Below, piece by piece: positions 10,776 through 23,259 of a stretch of DNA of 64,000 nucleotides. The number at the start of each line of letters is the position of its first letter. Positions within the stretch are counted from its first letter, which is position 1. Made by a program: the position numbers and the translations under genes. The stretch spans positions 70,001 to 134,000 of the forward strand of contig JBAMJV010001299.1 in assembly GCA_037951105.1 (NCBI GenBank), given 5' to 3'. Below the pieces are notes generated by a model that saw nothing but the letters and a program-made list of their open reading frames with translations, ran no database searches and was not told where the DNA came from. The stretch comes from Echinarachnius parma (lineage: Eukaryota; Echinodermata; Echinoidea; Clypeasteroida; Echinarachniidae).

Positions 10776-13700
10776 TCATGATTTGCAGCCGCAATGGAAG
10801 AGTGTGTCAGGTTGACTGACTTCGTTGTAGTCACATCCGACACACGTCACATGGAACCAACCGTCGCAGTCGTCGCACTGGACCTGTTCCAAGGAAAATA
10901 ATACAAATTATAATACAAATAACGTTAATAATACAAACACTACTATTACTAATAATAATCTTTTTGCTTTTTTTTCTCAATAAAGGTTTATTCAAAATGA
11001 CATTCTCGCAGCAGAAGCTGAATTGCACAGTCATTTACAAAGTAGAATACATGATAATAGTTAAAATAGAGTCATGTACATGTGAACATCCAAATTGAAA
11101 TCATAAACCAATAAATAAATAATTAAGTAAATACATCAATATATCAGGCAACATGTAGAACATCATAAAACTATTACAAAATGCATGCTAATTTATTTTA
11201 TGAATAATAATCATTTAAAATATGAACAAAATAAGGAATTGAACTGTTCTTAAATCGATTGGTTTTACAATTGAATGGAGTGTATTTCTGGACATTTCGT
11301 AAATCAAAATGAACAATTCTTTGATTTGGCAGCCATGAAGAACAAAGTTCAACGTGCTTTTCTAAACTGATAGCAAAATCAAGACAAAGTTTCTCCCTAC
11401 GTCCTTTTAATGTTATCATCACCACAATCATCAATATAAACACCGACATGATGGTGGTGGTAGTCAGGGCTGTAGTTGAGTCCAAAAGTTCAGAGTCCGA
11501 GTCCCCAATGAAAAAAGCATGTTTCACATTGTGACTCGGCTCACTCGGCTCCGAGTCCGAGTCACGAGACCATCAAAAGCAGTCGCAAGTCAGGACTCGA
11601 CAACGGCACTGGTGGTGATGATAATGAAGACGATGTTGTTAATTGTGGAGATGATGATGATGATGATCATGGTGGTGGTAGTGGTGGTGATGATAATGAT
11701 GATCATGATAATGATGTCAGTAGTGATGATGATGATAATTGCTATGGTATGTTGATTTTGGTGATGTTGGCATGAATGTAGCTGAAGTTTAGTCAAATAA
11801 AGATATAATATGAACAATGAAAGAAAGATTCTAAAGAGTGGTCTACTCACCCACGAGACGGTTGTATCCTTTGGTCTACAGCAGTCTGGAGAGGAGCAAG
11901 CAGCTAGCTGGTTGCTATCCTCATCACCACCCCTCCTTACCCTCTTCTTATGGCCATGGATGTGGGAATGCGACTTGCCTGTTAGGGTGCAATCATTCAG
12001 AGGCAGGTGCAATCATTTACAGGTAGATGCAATCAATTTTTACTGTAGGACGGTACATGCAATGTGCAATCATCATCACAATCATTGTCTCTCCCTTATG
12101 CAGCTTTCTTTAATATCTTCTTGTGGCCATGGATGTGGGACTGCGACTCGCCTGTAAGGATGCAATCATTCAGAGGCGGGTGGAATCATTTGTAGATGCC
12201 AGATGATGCAATCAATTATACAGTAGGATGGTACATACAATCACTGAGATGCATGTGCAATTCTTGTCTCTCCCTTCTGCAGCCTTCTTTACTATTATGT
12301 GACATGAACAGGCTTGCCTGTAGAGCGAGGATGGTTGTACTGTACATTCATCTCAATGACAAAGATGCCAACCTTCACAAACCAAAATAAGTATTCTGAG
12401 AGGTAAAAAACAGTATTTTGAACCCCAAAAAAGTATTTTCAGAGCTGCCAACATTTAGAGGCAAAAAAACATATTTTTTCGCGAAGCCAATTCACGCAGC
12501 AAAAATACCCTTTACGCACGCGTAAATATAAAAGTTGGTTCGGTCGATCACACCAGCGTTTGTATGAGTTTGTTCGGTTTATTTGTGTTATATTTAAAAT
12601 ATGTATCTGGAGTAATAGTTTATCAGGGTTCAACGTAAATTTTGTTTCCGTTTTCCTATAGGGAGTACAAAATCTTTTTTTTCCAAGAAAACGTATTTAA
12701 TTAGGGGAAAACGTACTGCCGTATTTTGCGTGAAAAAACGTAACAAATACGGCAAAAACGGAACGGTTGGCATCTCTGCAATGATAGCAAATCCTACAGC
12801 ATAGCCATTGATTCATTGTTTTTTTTGTATGCGTATGACATAATATCCACATTCTATAAATTCAAGTCTAAGCTTCTCAGACAGGTCAGAGCAGCATCTG
12901 TTGTCTGACGAATCCCCTCAAAACTATCAGGGAAACATCAGAGACATTGATTTATTAATTTGACATTTCTCTCATACCTTGTTGTTTGTAACAGAAGAAT
13001 GAAATGGGTATTTATTTGTCAAGTACCTCCCCTAATGATGAAGATATTTGTAACTGAATGAAAAGCATGACAGAACACTTTTCGATGGCAGATCAAATCT
13101 GACAGTAACAGCATTCTTTATCTTAGAAAACTACCACACATCATTCAGAAAAATCTTAACAATGATATTGGTATATTGCCTGCAGTCTCATATAATTATC
13201 ACGCTCAAATAAACCTTATAATGAAGCTATTAGTTCACTTTAATGCTGCATACCTTTCCTTTTGTCAACCACTCCACCAGCTGATGTCGATTGGTTCACT
13301 GGCTCCTTCCTGCTCCCCTTCGTTGCCATTGGCTTGTTGCTCGCCTTGCCCGACATGTCTCTGGCCTGGGCTGTATCCTTAGTCTTGCCCGTATCATTGG
13401 TCTGATCCACTTCCGTAGTCCTGACGGTACCTTTGGTCCTGCCTGCTTCCGTGGTCCTGACTGGCTCCTTCCTGCTCCCCTTCGTTGCCATTGGCTTGTT
13501 GCTCGCCTTGCCCGACATGTCTCTGGCCTGGGCTGTATCCTTAGTCTTGCCCGTATCATTGGTCTGATCCACTTCCGTAGTCCTGACGGTACCTTTGGTC
13601 CTGCCTGCTTCCGTGGTCCTGACTGGCTCCTTCCTGCTCCCCTTCGTTGCCATTGTCTTGTTGCTCGCCTTGCCCGACATGTCTCTGGCCTGGGCTGTAT

Positions 13701-16700
13701 CCTCAGTCTTGCCCGTATCATTGGTCTGATCCACTTCCGTGGTCCTGACGGTACCTTTGGTCCTGCCTGCTTCCGTGGTCCTGACTGTATCTTTGGTCCC
13801 TTTGATGATCCTGTTCGAGTCTTTAGTCTGGACTGCTCTCTTGGTCTTGCCGCTCGAGGAGGCAGAGTCGGACGTATTCTCAGAGTCCATCTCACAGATC
13901 GCCCGCACCTTGTCCTTGATGGACGACTGCTCCTTCTCATCCTCTTCAGGTGTATGAAATGGGAATCAGGTGTAAAGAAATGGAAAAGATACAATGTGAG
14001 CCAGGGAACAAAATGAGTGGATGTACTGGATGGGGAATCTCATACTAAGAAAATGGTACAAAGAGGAGCAATTCTGTTCAATTATTTGTTGTTTTCGCTT
14101 TTTAATTTTAATTTATTTAAAATTTTTTTTTTTTTTTAGGAGGTGTGGGGGGTGGGGGGGGGGGGGGGGGTACCCATATATCCAAAACACCTTCATGTGT
14201 TTTGGAAGAAAGAGATTATCATATTTTGTATCTCTGTCCAAGACATGGTATCATATACAACTGATACCATCGCAATAATATTTGCATCATGTCGTCACTT
14301 GTGTCAGCCTTTCATCTTTCCCATTCGTTTCTAATCTCTGTATTCATACTATGCCATTCTAATATGCGCATAGAAACCATATTTTTAGTGCGAAATACTA
14401 CCAAATTTGTTCTTATGACTTAAAGGGTACCACCACCCAAAAATAATATTCTTATAAATGAAAGGTAACATCTTTAGTAGTCCATTCCATCAACAAGTTC
14501 ACAAAAATATGTTTCCAAGAAAAAAATATATAATTGGAAAACGAAAAGATCACCATTCTAAAGCATGCGCTCATGGGTCTGCATGTACGAAGACCACTTT
14601 GTCCAGAGCGAACGAATCGTCCGGGATTCTATTGTCTCCAAATGTTTGGCCCGTACGGAACCAGGAAATAATAGTGGTTCCGTAAGTGGTGGAAATTAAT
14701 TGCTTTGTTTATGAATTACACAACCCTTTGCAAAATGTTGGGTATCTATTTGATATCACAAAACGGTACCAAAAATATTATTATGTGTTGTTCTTTGCCT
14801 GGTGGTCCCCTTTAAATTTGTTGAAAATCATTTCTACATAGCAGTGTAAGGGTAGGATCGCAGAGGACATATCTCACCTGTATCGGACTCGAATTCAAAC
14901 ACTGGACTGAAGAACTTGCGTCCTGTTGCTCTGCTCGTTTCCCCACCGCCAAGGCTCCGATCCTTTCCGCCTTCTGCCCTACTCTGGGTTGAACCCCTCC
15001 CCTTGGTTACCCCCCTCCCCCTCCCCCGGCCCCTCCCTCTTCCTCTCCCTTGTCCTCTCCTGCTGCTTGGGGCACTGCTCCTGCTCGGTACGGGGCCCTC
15101 CTTCTTTGAGACATCACTGTTCACAGCCCCTCTCAAATCAGACACATTTGCAAGTCTTTCAGCTGTTTCCGGTTTTGAGTCCAGTTTAGTCTGGCTTTGA
15201 TGTGTGGTTGAATCCAGTTTGGACTGGTTTTGCTGTGTGGTTGAGCCCAGTTTGGCATGGCTTGACATAGGTAAGTCCTGTTTGGCCCGATTTGGTGAGG
15301 TCTGAATGGAGTAGATGAAGTTGACCTTCCCGTCCTCTCCCTGGACGATCTTGACCTCCTCGGACTGACCCGCCTTTGACCCGATGGACTGATGCATCAT
15401 GGGAGGGGGAGGAGGAACCCCGCTCATTTCTCTGAACTCCTTTGACCGGACGTCGACCCGTCTGTTCGGGGGGAGCAGTACCTTGCTGCTCTGTGTCCTG
15501 TGAGGCGATACCAGGGCAGCTGTTCTGTGGGGACTGGTTTTCTGGTTCCGGGAAGAGTCATATCCATCGTCAATGTATTCCAACTGAAGTCATGAGATTG
15601 AAAAAATAAGAGATATTAATTCATGGCTAGATATACTTCACATCAACACTTTGAAAATGCCAAATTGTAAGTTTTTATAGACCAACGGTATTGTTGACTA
15701 GCCGGGAAAGAGTGCGGGCTAATGGGTTGTTGGGTTCAAACTTGGCACAAAATTAATATTACCTGTAAGTTTTGAGGAATGAGCCAAACGACAGAATAAT
15801 ATGACTGCAATGCTACAAAATAACTTGAAGAAAATGGACTGAACATGGGGGTGTTGCATAATAATTAAAAGCAACTTTGAATAAAAATTGCATTTGATTT
15901 CAATCGCAAGTTTTGTTAGATATTAAATGCACACTTTGCGTATACATGATTCTCAATGGACAGTTATGTTCAAATGCAAAGTAGCGACTGATCAAACTCA
16001 AAGTTTTATGCAACATCCCTGCTGAAGAAGTTTGCTTAAAGTGATCCATGTACTTTGTCTATCTCTACGAAAATGACTTTGAGCTTCCACATTTCTCTTC
16101 TACCGTGTTGGTAAGAGAAGAATAAAGGGTTAGATTTTTTCAAATGTCCCTTTAGTATGAAGATATCTATCATTGAAAATCATTCAGCTCAAGACCGTCT
16201 ACAGACGGTCATAAAGGTCACGTTTTTTTACCAGGAAAGCAGTGTTCTTTTTCAATGACACTTCCACACATCATTCAGACATATCTTACAATGATTTTGG
16301 TATAGGATTGATGTCTCAAATGTCATTTAAGGCAATATCTAACAAAGTACATGGATCACTTTAAGTGCTTTACTCACTAGAAACCTGAACTCCGAGTCGG
16401 GCTGTTCTGCATGGACCCCGTACGGCACTTCGATTCCCCTCAGATGACCCAGAGTCACTGTATCTCCAACACTCAACTTCAGCTTCCCTTTGATCTGGTA
16501 AAAATACAAAGAACATTTATAGATGATGGTTATACATGTACACTTTATCAGGGTTCAAAAATTCATAGGGTTCCAGGTACCTGGAAGGATGGAAAGGAGT
16601 TACTTAGCACTGTGTGCACCTACGAGGTTGCCTAGCTGGAATGCTCCCCAGGGAGTGGACAATGTGCCCTTTGTGTGCTGAATTGAGTGCAGAATGTATC

Positions 16701-17587
16701 TGATGACCGGGGTAATAATAGTGATGCGCCGCGAGCGTCGAATGACAGAACGTGCACTATATAAGTAGCCACCATTATTATACACTTATTTTCAAGTCAA
16801 ATGACTGCCGTCCATGACCGTGAAGGCAGTCAACAGGAACCTGCTGCAGAAAGCAACTTAGGAAGAAGTAAGAAGAAACAATAACTTAATTATTGATAGC
16901 AGCATGGTCCACAGATGGGAAAGTCACAGTGCTCATCAAAGCTACAATTGGTGGAACCATGAGAATTTGAGATTATTTTTTCTTCTCTTAATAATGACAT
17001 TCAAAAACTATAAATCAATTAAAGCATTCGCAAAACCAACAAACTTTTATGAAATAGGGAAGAACCGCATGCTTTTATGCGCTACTAATAATTTCATTTT
17101 TCAAAAAGAAAATTTACTTGCCCGCAAAAAACCAACATGTAACAAAAGAAAACAATTTGTATCAGTTAGCTCGATCTGCTTGGCAAATTTCTGTTTACAT
17201 TGAATTTTACTCTCTGAGATGAACAGAAATTAAGTTGCTTGATCGACAACCAAATTTATGTCATTTTACTTGCCTAAAACATTCACTTTTTAATTAGCCC
17301 GGGCAAGCTGGCGATGAGGTTTTAAGAGCCATTACTGTAAATACCTTGATATCATTCACAAAGGTGCCATTCAAACTCTTGTCCTCTACATAAAGAGACA
17401 TAGCTTCGTTTTCATCTGAGTTCATGAGAATCTCGGCATGTTGTCTGGATATCAGGCGTTTGTGGACGTTGGAATCGAGGAAGAAGTCGACTGCCTCTGG
17501 GTTCCTTCCTAACACTGTTTTGGGGTTCTTCAATCTGAGGAAGTCAAAGATAATTATATATGAATTAGAAACATGTATACATACAAA

Positions 17588-17619
<32 letters not shown>

Positions 17620-17668
17620 GGTGGTGGTGGTGGTTGTGGTGGTGATGATGGTGATGATGATGATGGTG

Positions 17669-17700
<32 letters not shown>

Positions 17701-17861
17701 GATGATGATGATATGATTATGATGATGATGGTGATAATGGTGATGATGGTGATGATGATGGTGATGATGATGATGATGATGATATGATTATGATGATGAT
17801 GATGGTGATGATGATGATATGATTATGATGATGATGATGATGGTGATAATGGTGATGATGG

Positions 17862-17916
<55 letters not shown>

Positions 17917-18800
17917 ATTGACATTAACAATAACAATTAGTAGCAATGATGATAATAATAATAATAACGGTAATAATAATCTTGAATTGCAGTAGGCTGG
18001 CAACTATTTGAATTGTATATTTCTAAGTATTTTTCAAAGTACATCTACTGTATGTGTATGGTGACCACCCAAGGGGAAACAAGAAAATTGGCCACTGTAG
18101 CCCCGAGGTGACTTTTGAGTACAGACAGGTTCCACTTCCATATAATTGTTTTTCTCTGCTGGTGATCAGTTTGGTGGCAACATACTTAGCATTAGGCAGG
18201 TGGGCTGCTATAGATCTAGACAGGTGGGCACCAACGGTTTATGTTCCTTTAATTGGCCTACACCCATTTAGTCTAGTTATATCTCATTTGGTATACTATA
18301 TCTATGATGCCAGTCTGCCCGACACTTCCATTTCACCAACTCCAAACGTGACCCTTAACCATAATCATACTCATAACCCTAGAACCATCTTTAGGCATAA
18401 ACATTATCCCTAATCCAGCGGCATTCTCTACCAACACATGCCCACGACTTGGCATGCATGACAACAACAAAAAAAACGATGCTCTTTACAATTTGTATAG
18501 AACAGTGGTTCCTTAAGTCATGCATGCCAAGCCTGGGCACGCTTTGGTGGTCGTGGGCACGTGTTGGTAGAGAATGCCAATCCAGCATCTGAATTCTGAT
18601 TTTGCAAGTAGATGAAATGGAAGTAGACCAAATGGACATGATGGATGTAATCTACCAAGCGAAGTGGAAAGTTGTTACCGACAGGTTTGACTGTATGGGG
18701 GCGGCAACTGGACTTACATGTACACATCTTCCACACCAGGGCATGTTGCTGCCACGCCGACCCGTCGCAGCTGGAGCTGCTGATCACGATTGTTTGCCAT
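10776..18800 (-). CDS. TCF19: TCF19-like FHA and PHD-finger chromatin protein
   Basis: Seven exons in transcript order: 18800-18718, 17534-17345, 16494-16378, 15583-14878, 13943-13254, 11978-11851, 10883-10776. All phases agree and give about 673 aa. The start ATG (18800-18798) opens QLQLRRVG...DVY, followed by an FHA domain (residues about 8-115) with GR at 37-38, SRQH at 57-60 and NGTFVN at 83-88. Then come a proline run (187-191), an RG box (305-327), three 54-residue Thr/Lys/Arg-rich repeats (about 420-580) and a C-terminal PHD finger (623-671; VSWVQCDDCDGWFHV). The FHA-plus-PHD order matches TCF19, whose PHD binds methylated H3K4; the known vertebrate protein is only about 345 aa. Odd points: the last two PHD cysteines are CGC instead of CxxC, and the exon 5 acceptor (CACCTGAAG) is weak. 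Confidence 0.8.
11640..11740. repeat. (ATG)n/(GTG)n microsatellite in the last intron of the TCF19-like gene
   Basis: About 100 bp of GATGAT/GGTGGT triplets. It opens spurious frames on both strands. Confidence 0.8.
12117..12325 (-). repeat. Extra decayed copies of TCF19-like exon 6 start
   Basis: The 5' part of exon 6 (real copy ending at 11978) recurs upstream in transcript terms. A clear copy at about 12117-12165 keeps the acceptor (TTACAG) and the SHSHIHGHK-type coding start, and a weaker remnant lies at about 12290-12325. Spacing is about 170-175 bp. The copies contain intron sequence as well, so the duplicated unit was exon 5' end plus intron. Confidence 0.7.
12362..12778. mobile_element. 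hAT-like MITE with GATGCCAACC ends
   Basis: Ends AAGATGCCAACC and GGTTGGCATCT, with an 8-bp target repeat CAATGACA/CAATGATA (one mismatch). Internally AT-rich with AACGTA/GTATTT motifs. A related element with AGAGCTGCCAAC ends lies at 34900-35307. Confidence 0.65.
13301..13786 (-). repeat. Three in-frame 162-bp coding repeats in TCF19-like exon 5
   Basis: Units start at plus-strand 13301, 13463 and 13625; each is 162 bp, encoding 54 residues. They differ at only a few positions. The repeated peptide includes VRTTEVDQTNDTGKT and AQARDMSGKASNK. Because the period is a multiple of three, the copy number could vary without breaking the frame. Confidence 0.9.
14420..14815. mobile_element. TTAA-flanked MITE (TTAAAGGGTACCACCA ends)
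   Basis: Begins TTAAAGGGTACCACCA and ends TGGTGGTCCCCTTTAA, lying in the intron between exons 4 and 5 of the TCF19-like gene. A partial relative begins at 28363, after TRAIP exon 3. No coding content. Confidence 0.7.
16036..16364. mobile_element. TTAA-flanked MITE, family C, complete copy
   Basis: Begins TTAAAGTGATCCATGTAC and ends GTACATGGATCACTTTAA, a terminal inverted repeat of 20 bp or more, in an intron of the TCF19-like gene. A second complete member with diverged ends is 19309-19668. Confidence 0.75.
16566..16785 (+). mobile_element. SINE-like element (tRNA-SINE body)
   Basis: Shares GGTACCTGGAAG, TTAGCA(C/T)TGT, CCTAC(A/G)AGGTTGCC and TGATGACCGGGG blocks with elements at 25736-25890, 26240-26475 and 35985-36145. 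It lacks the tRNA-like head seen at 26248. It lies in an intron of the TCF19-like gene. Confidence 0.55.
17588..17925. repeat. Long (ATG)n/(GTG)n microsatellite
   Basis: About 340 bp of near-pure ATG and GTG triplets, beginning some 50 bp intronward of the FHA exon acceptor at 17535. Internal near-identical blocks indicate secondary expansion. Confidence 0.9.
18420..18578. mobile_element. hAT-like MITE (GGCATTCTCT ends), 159 bp
   Basis: Ends GGCATTCTCTACCAACAC and GTGTTGGTAGAGAATGCC, with a perfect 8-bp target duplication AATCCAGC on each side. The 8-bp duplication is the hAT hallmark. It lies in intron 1 of the TCF19-like gene. A sister copy is at 22755-22890. Confidence 0.85.
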
Positions 18801-20429
18801 AACGAAATCTGCAGAGCAGGAAAACAGAATAATAATAATAATAATAATAATATAAGGCTATAGTTCATCCATATTTGGACAAAGCCGAGCTTCATAACAT
18901 GAAGGATTTTTGCCAATATACAGGAAAACAGAATATACTAGCCTAATTACTGAAATGTAGAAAATTAAAATGTTATTGTTTGTCATAATTACATCTGCTT
19001 CGCAAAAGGAAATGGGAAATATTATTATAGCCTATAACTGTATTGAAATGTATATCATTTTGTCAACTGCAGACATCGAATTTAGATCTATCATTTTCAG
19101 GGCCTTACATTTACTGTACTATATTAAACTTAAATATAGTTATAGTACAACTGTCGACCTTTTCTAGAAACGATCTAAGATTTATCAATCTATTAAAAAG
19201 TCCAATATCAAACAAGGTTCTTCGAACAGCATTCAACAACAATTTTACGTTTTTACTTTTAGATTTTTTAAAATTCATGTGTTTTCTTTCGTAAACAGCA
19301 AATTCACATTAAAGGGATGCCTGTAAAGTGTCGAACTCCACGAAAATTACTTGGGAGCTTCCTCGTTTCTCTTCTACCGTGTTGTTTAGGTTATGCTAAG
19401 AGAAGAATAAAATAGGGTTAGATTTGTTCAAATGCCCCTTTAGTATGACGATATCTATCATTCAGCTCAAAAGCGTTAATTAACGGTCATAAACGTCCGT
19501 TGTAAAAGCTGATGCATATTTTCGCTTTTTTAACCAGGAAAGCAGTGTTCTTTTTTCAATGAAACTTCCACACATCATTCGGACATATCTTACAATGATT
19601 TTGGTACAGGATTGAAGTCTCAAATGTCATTTTGGGCAATATCTGACACTTTACAGGTGCACCTTTAACTTTAAAGCAATAGTAGTTTGTACAATGTGCA
19701 TAAATTAATTTCCCAGAGATGGCATTTGATCCTTTCCAAACACAGGTTTATTACACTTTACCGCCACAGCGCTTCAATCAGATTTTAAAACTTTCTGTAA
19801 GTGTAATTAAGTTTCCGATGTTATTTTGTCTAAAAATTTAGATCCAAGATTGGGAGTTCGGCCAATCATTAATTATGAAGACGCTATACTCATGCCATGC
19901 CAAGCTTCTTAGACTCTGCAGTAGTTGTGCTCAGTCCCATGTGATTAATTTGGCGTAACCTTTCAGAATCGCCGTGAGTAATTTTGTAAAAGGAGAGGTA
20001 ATCAGTTTGAAATAAAAGCATACCCATACAAGATTACCTTGGGCTTAATGGATATATGTTGCTTTGGTATTCATTTATATTCCCAAAATATGTTTTTTGA
20101 AAAAAACAGATTTTTTATTATTTTTTTTTGCCGATCCGATCTTCCGATTTTTTCTGCATGATCGGAAATCGGCAAAAACGGTCCGATCATGTATGATCGG
20201 ATCGTGATCGGCATGCCGATCCGATGATCGGTTACAGCGTTACATGCAGTGTACATTGATTGCGCGAGGGGTGTTCGCGAATTCACTTTGACCCAGTTGT
20301 TAATGAACAATGGTAACTACCGACGCATTACCGGTATAGAACATTAGTACCACGCAGTTTGTCATGTGTAACATACAGAGTATTTTACACAATGACAGAC
20401 CAGGTACTGTAATGCAATGAGGTATGCAT
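18801..20429. other. Region upstream of the TCF19-like gene, no gene seen
   Basis: Contains a family-C MITE (19309-19668; TTAAAGGGATGCCTGTAAAG to its inverse) and, at about 20130-20245, a block of GATCGG/CCGATC motifs ending TTACAGCGTTA, which resembles the right end of the hAT-like element at 38396-39696. No coding exon is visible. Confidence 0.5.
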
Positions 20430-22716
20430 TAAGCCTGGGGCCCAGAAGAAAAAAACCCGGACCGGACCGGCCCGGAAGTTGCTTCAGATTTGTTACCGGG
20501 TCCTGGACCGGCCCGGAACCCGGTAAAAACTCATCAGAATAAACGCTGTTTACATCATCTCTCTGAAGTACAATTTGGGCTTACAATAGGCTGTATTGGT
20601 ATCGTTGAAATGGCTTTGATTTGAAGCTATTGACGCTTCTATTTTGTGATGAATCGGCATGTTTACGATGTTATTTTTTACTAGTTTGACAACAGGAAAA
20701 ATTCAACTCGCGCTCATGACGGAAATTTCAGAATTACGACGAGTTTTTGATTGACTTATATTCGTAACGTTTTCGCTTCATTTTGAGGACGCAATCGTTG
20801 AAATCACGGCACTTATTTCGACTTATTTATCGTCTGTTTGAATTATTAAATTTCAGAATTACGACGAGTTTTTGATTGACTTATATTCGTAACGTTTTCG
20901 CTTCATTTTGAGGACGCAATCGTTGAAATCACAGCACTTATTTCGACTTATTTATCGTCTGTTTGAATTATTAAATTTCAGAATTACGAGTTTTTGATTG
21001 ACTAATATTCGTAACGTTTTCGCTCAACTTTTTAGGATGCAATCGGTAAAGTCACAGCACTTCCTTCGACTGAGTTATCGTCCGTTTGAATCATTGAATT
21101 AAAAATTAAAAATGCATGCCACGTTTTCGCTTCATTTTGAGGACGCAATCGTTGAAATCACGGCACTTATTTATCGTCTGTTTGAATTATTAAATTTCAG
21201 AATTACGACGAGTTTTTGATTGACTTATATTCGTAACGTTTTCGTGTATTTTGAGAACGCAATTGGCATCATTTTGGCATTTATTTCGACCCATTTATCG
21301 TCTGTCGGACTTATTAAAGAAGCATACTTACGATGATAATTTTTTATTGACTAATATTCGTAACGTTTTCGCTTCATTTTTATATAAACGTAAACGGTAC
21401 AATCACGGCATTTATGTCGACTCATGTATCGTTTTCATCATCGCAAAATAAGAGCAGGCAATATTAAAATGATTGCCGATAAATCGATGTCAAACTAATC
21501 TGGAAAATCGTTATCATCTTCGTGAAATTAGCGAACAAAGTTACGATAATGCGCTTCGAGAATATGACGCAAAATAAATCTGAAACTTTGTTTTCATCAT
21601 CGCAAAATAAGAGCAGGCAATATCAAAATGATTGCCGATAAAGCGATGTCAAACTAATCTGGAAAATCGTTATCATCTTCGTGAAATTAGCGAACAAAGT
21701 TACGATAATGCGCTTCGAGAATATGACGCAAAATAAATCTGAAACTTCGTTTTCATCATCGCAAAATAAGAGCAGGCAATATCAAAATGATTGCCGATAA
21801 AGCGATGTCAAACTAATCTGAAAAATCGTTATCATCTTCGTGAAATTAGCGAACAAAGTTACGATAATGCGCTTCGAGAATATGACGCAAAATAAATCTG
21901 AAACTTCGTTTTCATCATCGCAAAATAAGAGCAGGCAATATCAAAATGATTGCGAATAAAGCGATGTCAAACTAATCTGGAAAATCGTTATCATCTTCGT
22001 GAAATTAGCAAACAAAGTTACGATAATGCGCTTCGAGAATATGACTCAAAATAAATCTGAAACTTTGTTTTCATCATCGCAAAATAAGAGCAGGCAATAT
22101 CAAAATTATTGCCGATAAAGCGATGTCAAACTAATCTGGAAAATCGTTATCATCTTCGTGAAATTAGCGAACAAAGTTACGATAATGCGCTTCGAGAATA
22201 TGACGCAAAATAAATCTGAAACTTTGTTTTCATCATCGCAAAATAAGAGCAGGCAATATCAAAATTATTGCCGATAAAGCGATGTCAAACTAATCTGGAA
22301 AATCGGACGTTATCATCTTCGTGAAATTAGCAAATGAAAGTTACGACATGGTATGCTGAAAAAACTTTGATATGCCCAAGAGAAAATGATACCCCAAAAA
22401 GCCCCCAAATATCTGAAACGGAACTTCATCGAATTGTCGACAAATCCCAATTTAAAAATCAACTTATTCAGCAGATATCGGAAATGTTTTGACGATGTTT
22501 TGGTCCCGTTTTCCACTTACAAAAACTGCGAAAGAAACTGGAATAAGAAGTGTGTCATTCAAAAAGGAATATAACTTTTCCAAAACACATGTTTTTTACC
22601 GGGTTTTTTTTCCGGGTTTTGGCAATCGTCCCTCCAACCCGGAACCCGGCCCGGCCCGGCCCAGAAGCCAAACCCGGCGGGTTTGACCCGGCAACCCGGC
22701 CCGGATCCCAGGCTTA
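20430..22716. mobile_element. hAT-like non-autonomous element E1, 2287 bp
   Basis: Terminal inverted repeats TAAGCCTGGG/CCCAGGCTTA with a perfect 8-bp target duplication GTATGCAT (20422-20429 and 22717-22724). The subterminal regions are dense in CCGG/CCCGG motifs, probable transposase-binding repeats. The interior is two tandem arrays: about five diverged copies of a 123-bp unit (about 20725-21430) and about six close copies of a 159-bp unit (starting 21432, 21591, 21750, 21909 and onward to about 22330). No transposase frame is visible, so movement would need a helper. Confidence 0.85.
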
Positions 22717-22754
22717 GTATGCATGTGTAGCTCGTACTCGTAGCTCGAGTCATG

Positions 22755-22890
22755 GGCATTCTCTTCGCAGACGTGCCCATGATTTAGTTGCATGACTGAA
22801 AGAACACATGCTCTATGCAATTTGTATATAGCACATCGGTTCTTTACGTCATGCGTGACAAGTCGTGGGCACGTCTGCGAAGAGAATGCC
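22755..22890. mobile_element. hAT-like MITE (GGCATTCTCT ends), 136 bp
   Basis: Ends GGCATTCTCTTCGCAGACG and CGTCTGCGAAGAGAATGCC. The target repeat is GAGTCATG/GAGTCATC (7 of 8). Same family as 18420-18578, inserted 30 bp from the right end of element E1. Confidence 0.8.
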
Positions 22891-23259
22891 GAGTCATCAT
22901 GTCATGTGCCTGCATGTGCCTGTGGCTAGGCGGCCTAGGCTGTGGCGGTACTAACATGTGAAAATAGCCCCAAACAGGCTTTGGCTTTGCATGATGCATG
23001 GTAACTCAAACAAAAGTTAAATGGGTTAATTTATGGATATGAATGTTGTCTTTTTTCTAAGACTAATAGCTTAAAATTACAATTTAGACCTACACATTTC
23101 AACAATGACTGTCAATGCAATTCACCTGTTCAAAAAGTGCAAAGCCAGGCAAATTAAAGCCGAAGCGAAGCCGAAGATTTCGAAGTGAGAAAAAAGGTTG
23201 AATTAGTCAAAACACTCTCAAACTAATGCAATTGTAATGTAAAACCAACATCAAGAGAT

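Noticed and set aside
13291..14016. Open frames on the plus strand (241 aa) and in a second minus frame (232 aa) over the repeat region, and plus-strand frames opposite 14878-15583.
   Set aside because: Shadows of the TCF19-like coding exons: 162-bp repeats of low stop content stay open in several frames. Only the frame that splices to FHA and PHD exons is supported.
21432..22330. Regular repeats resembling a CRISPR array.
   Set aside because: 159-bp contiguous tandem units without unique spacers, inside a hAT-like element in a eukaryotic genome.
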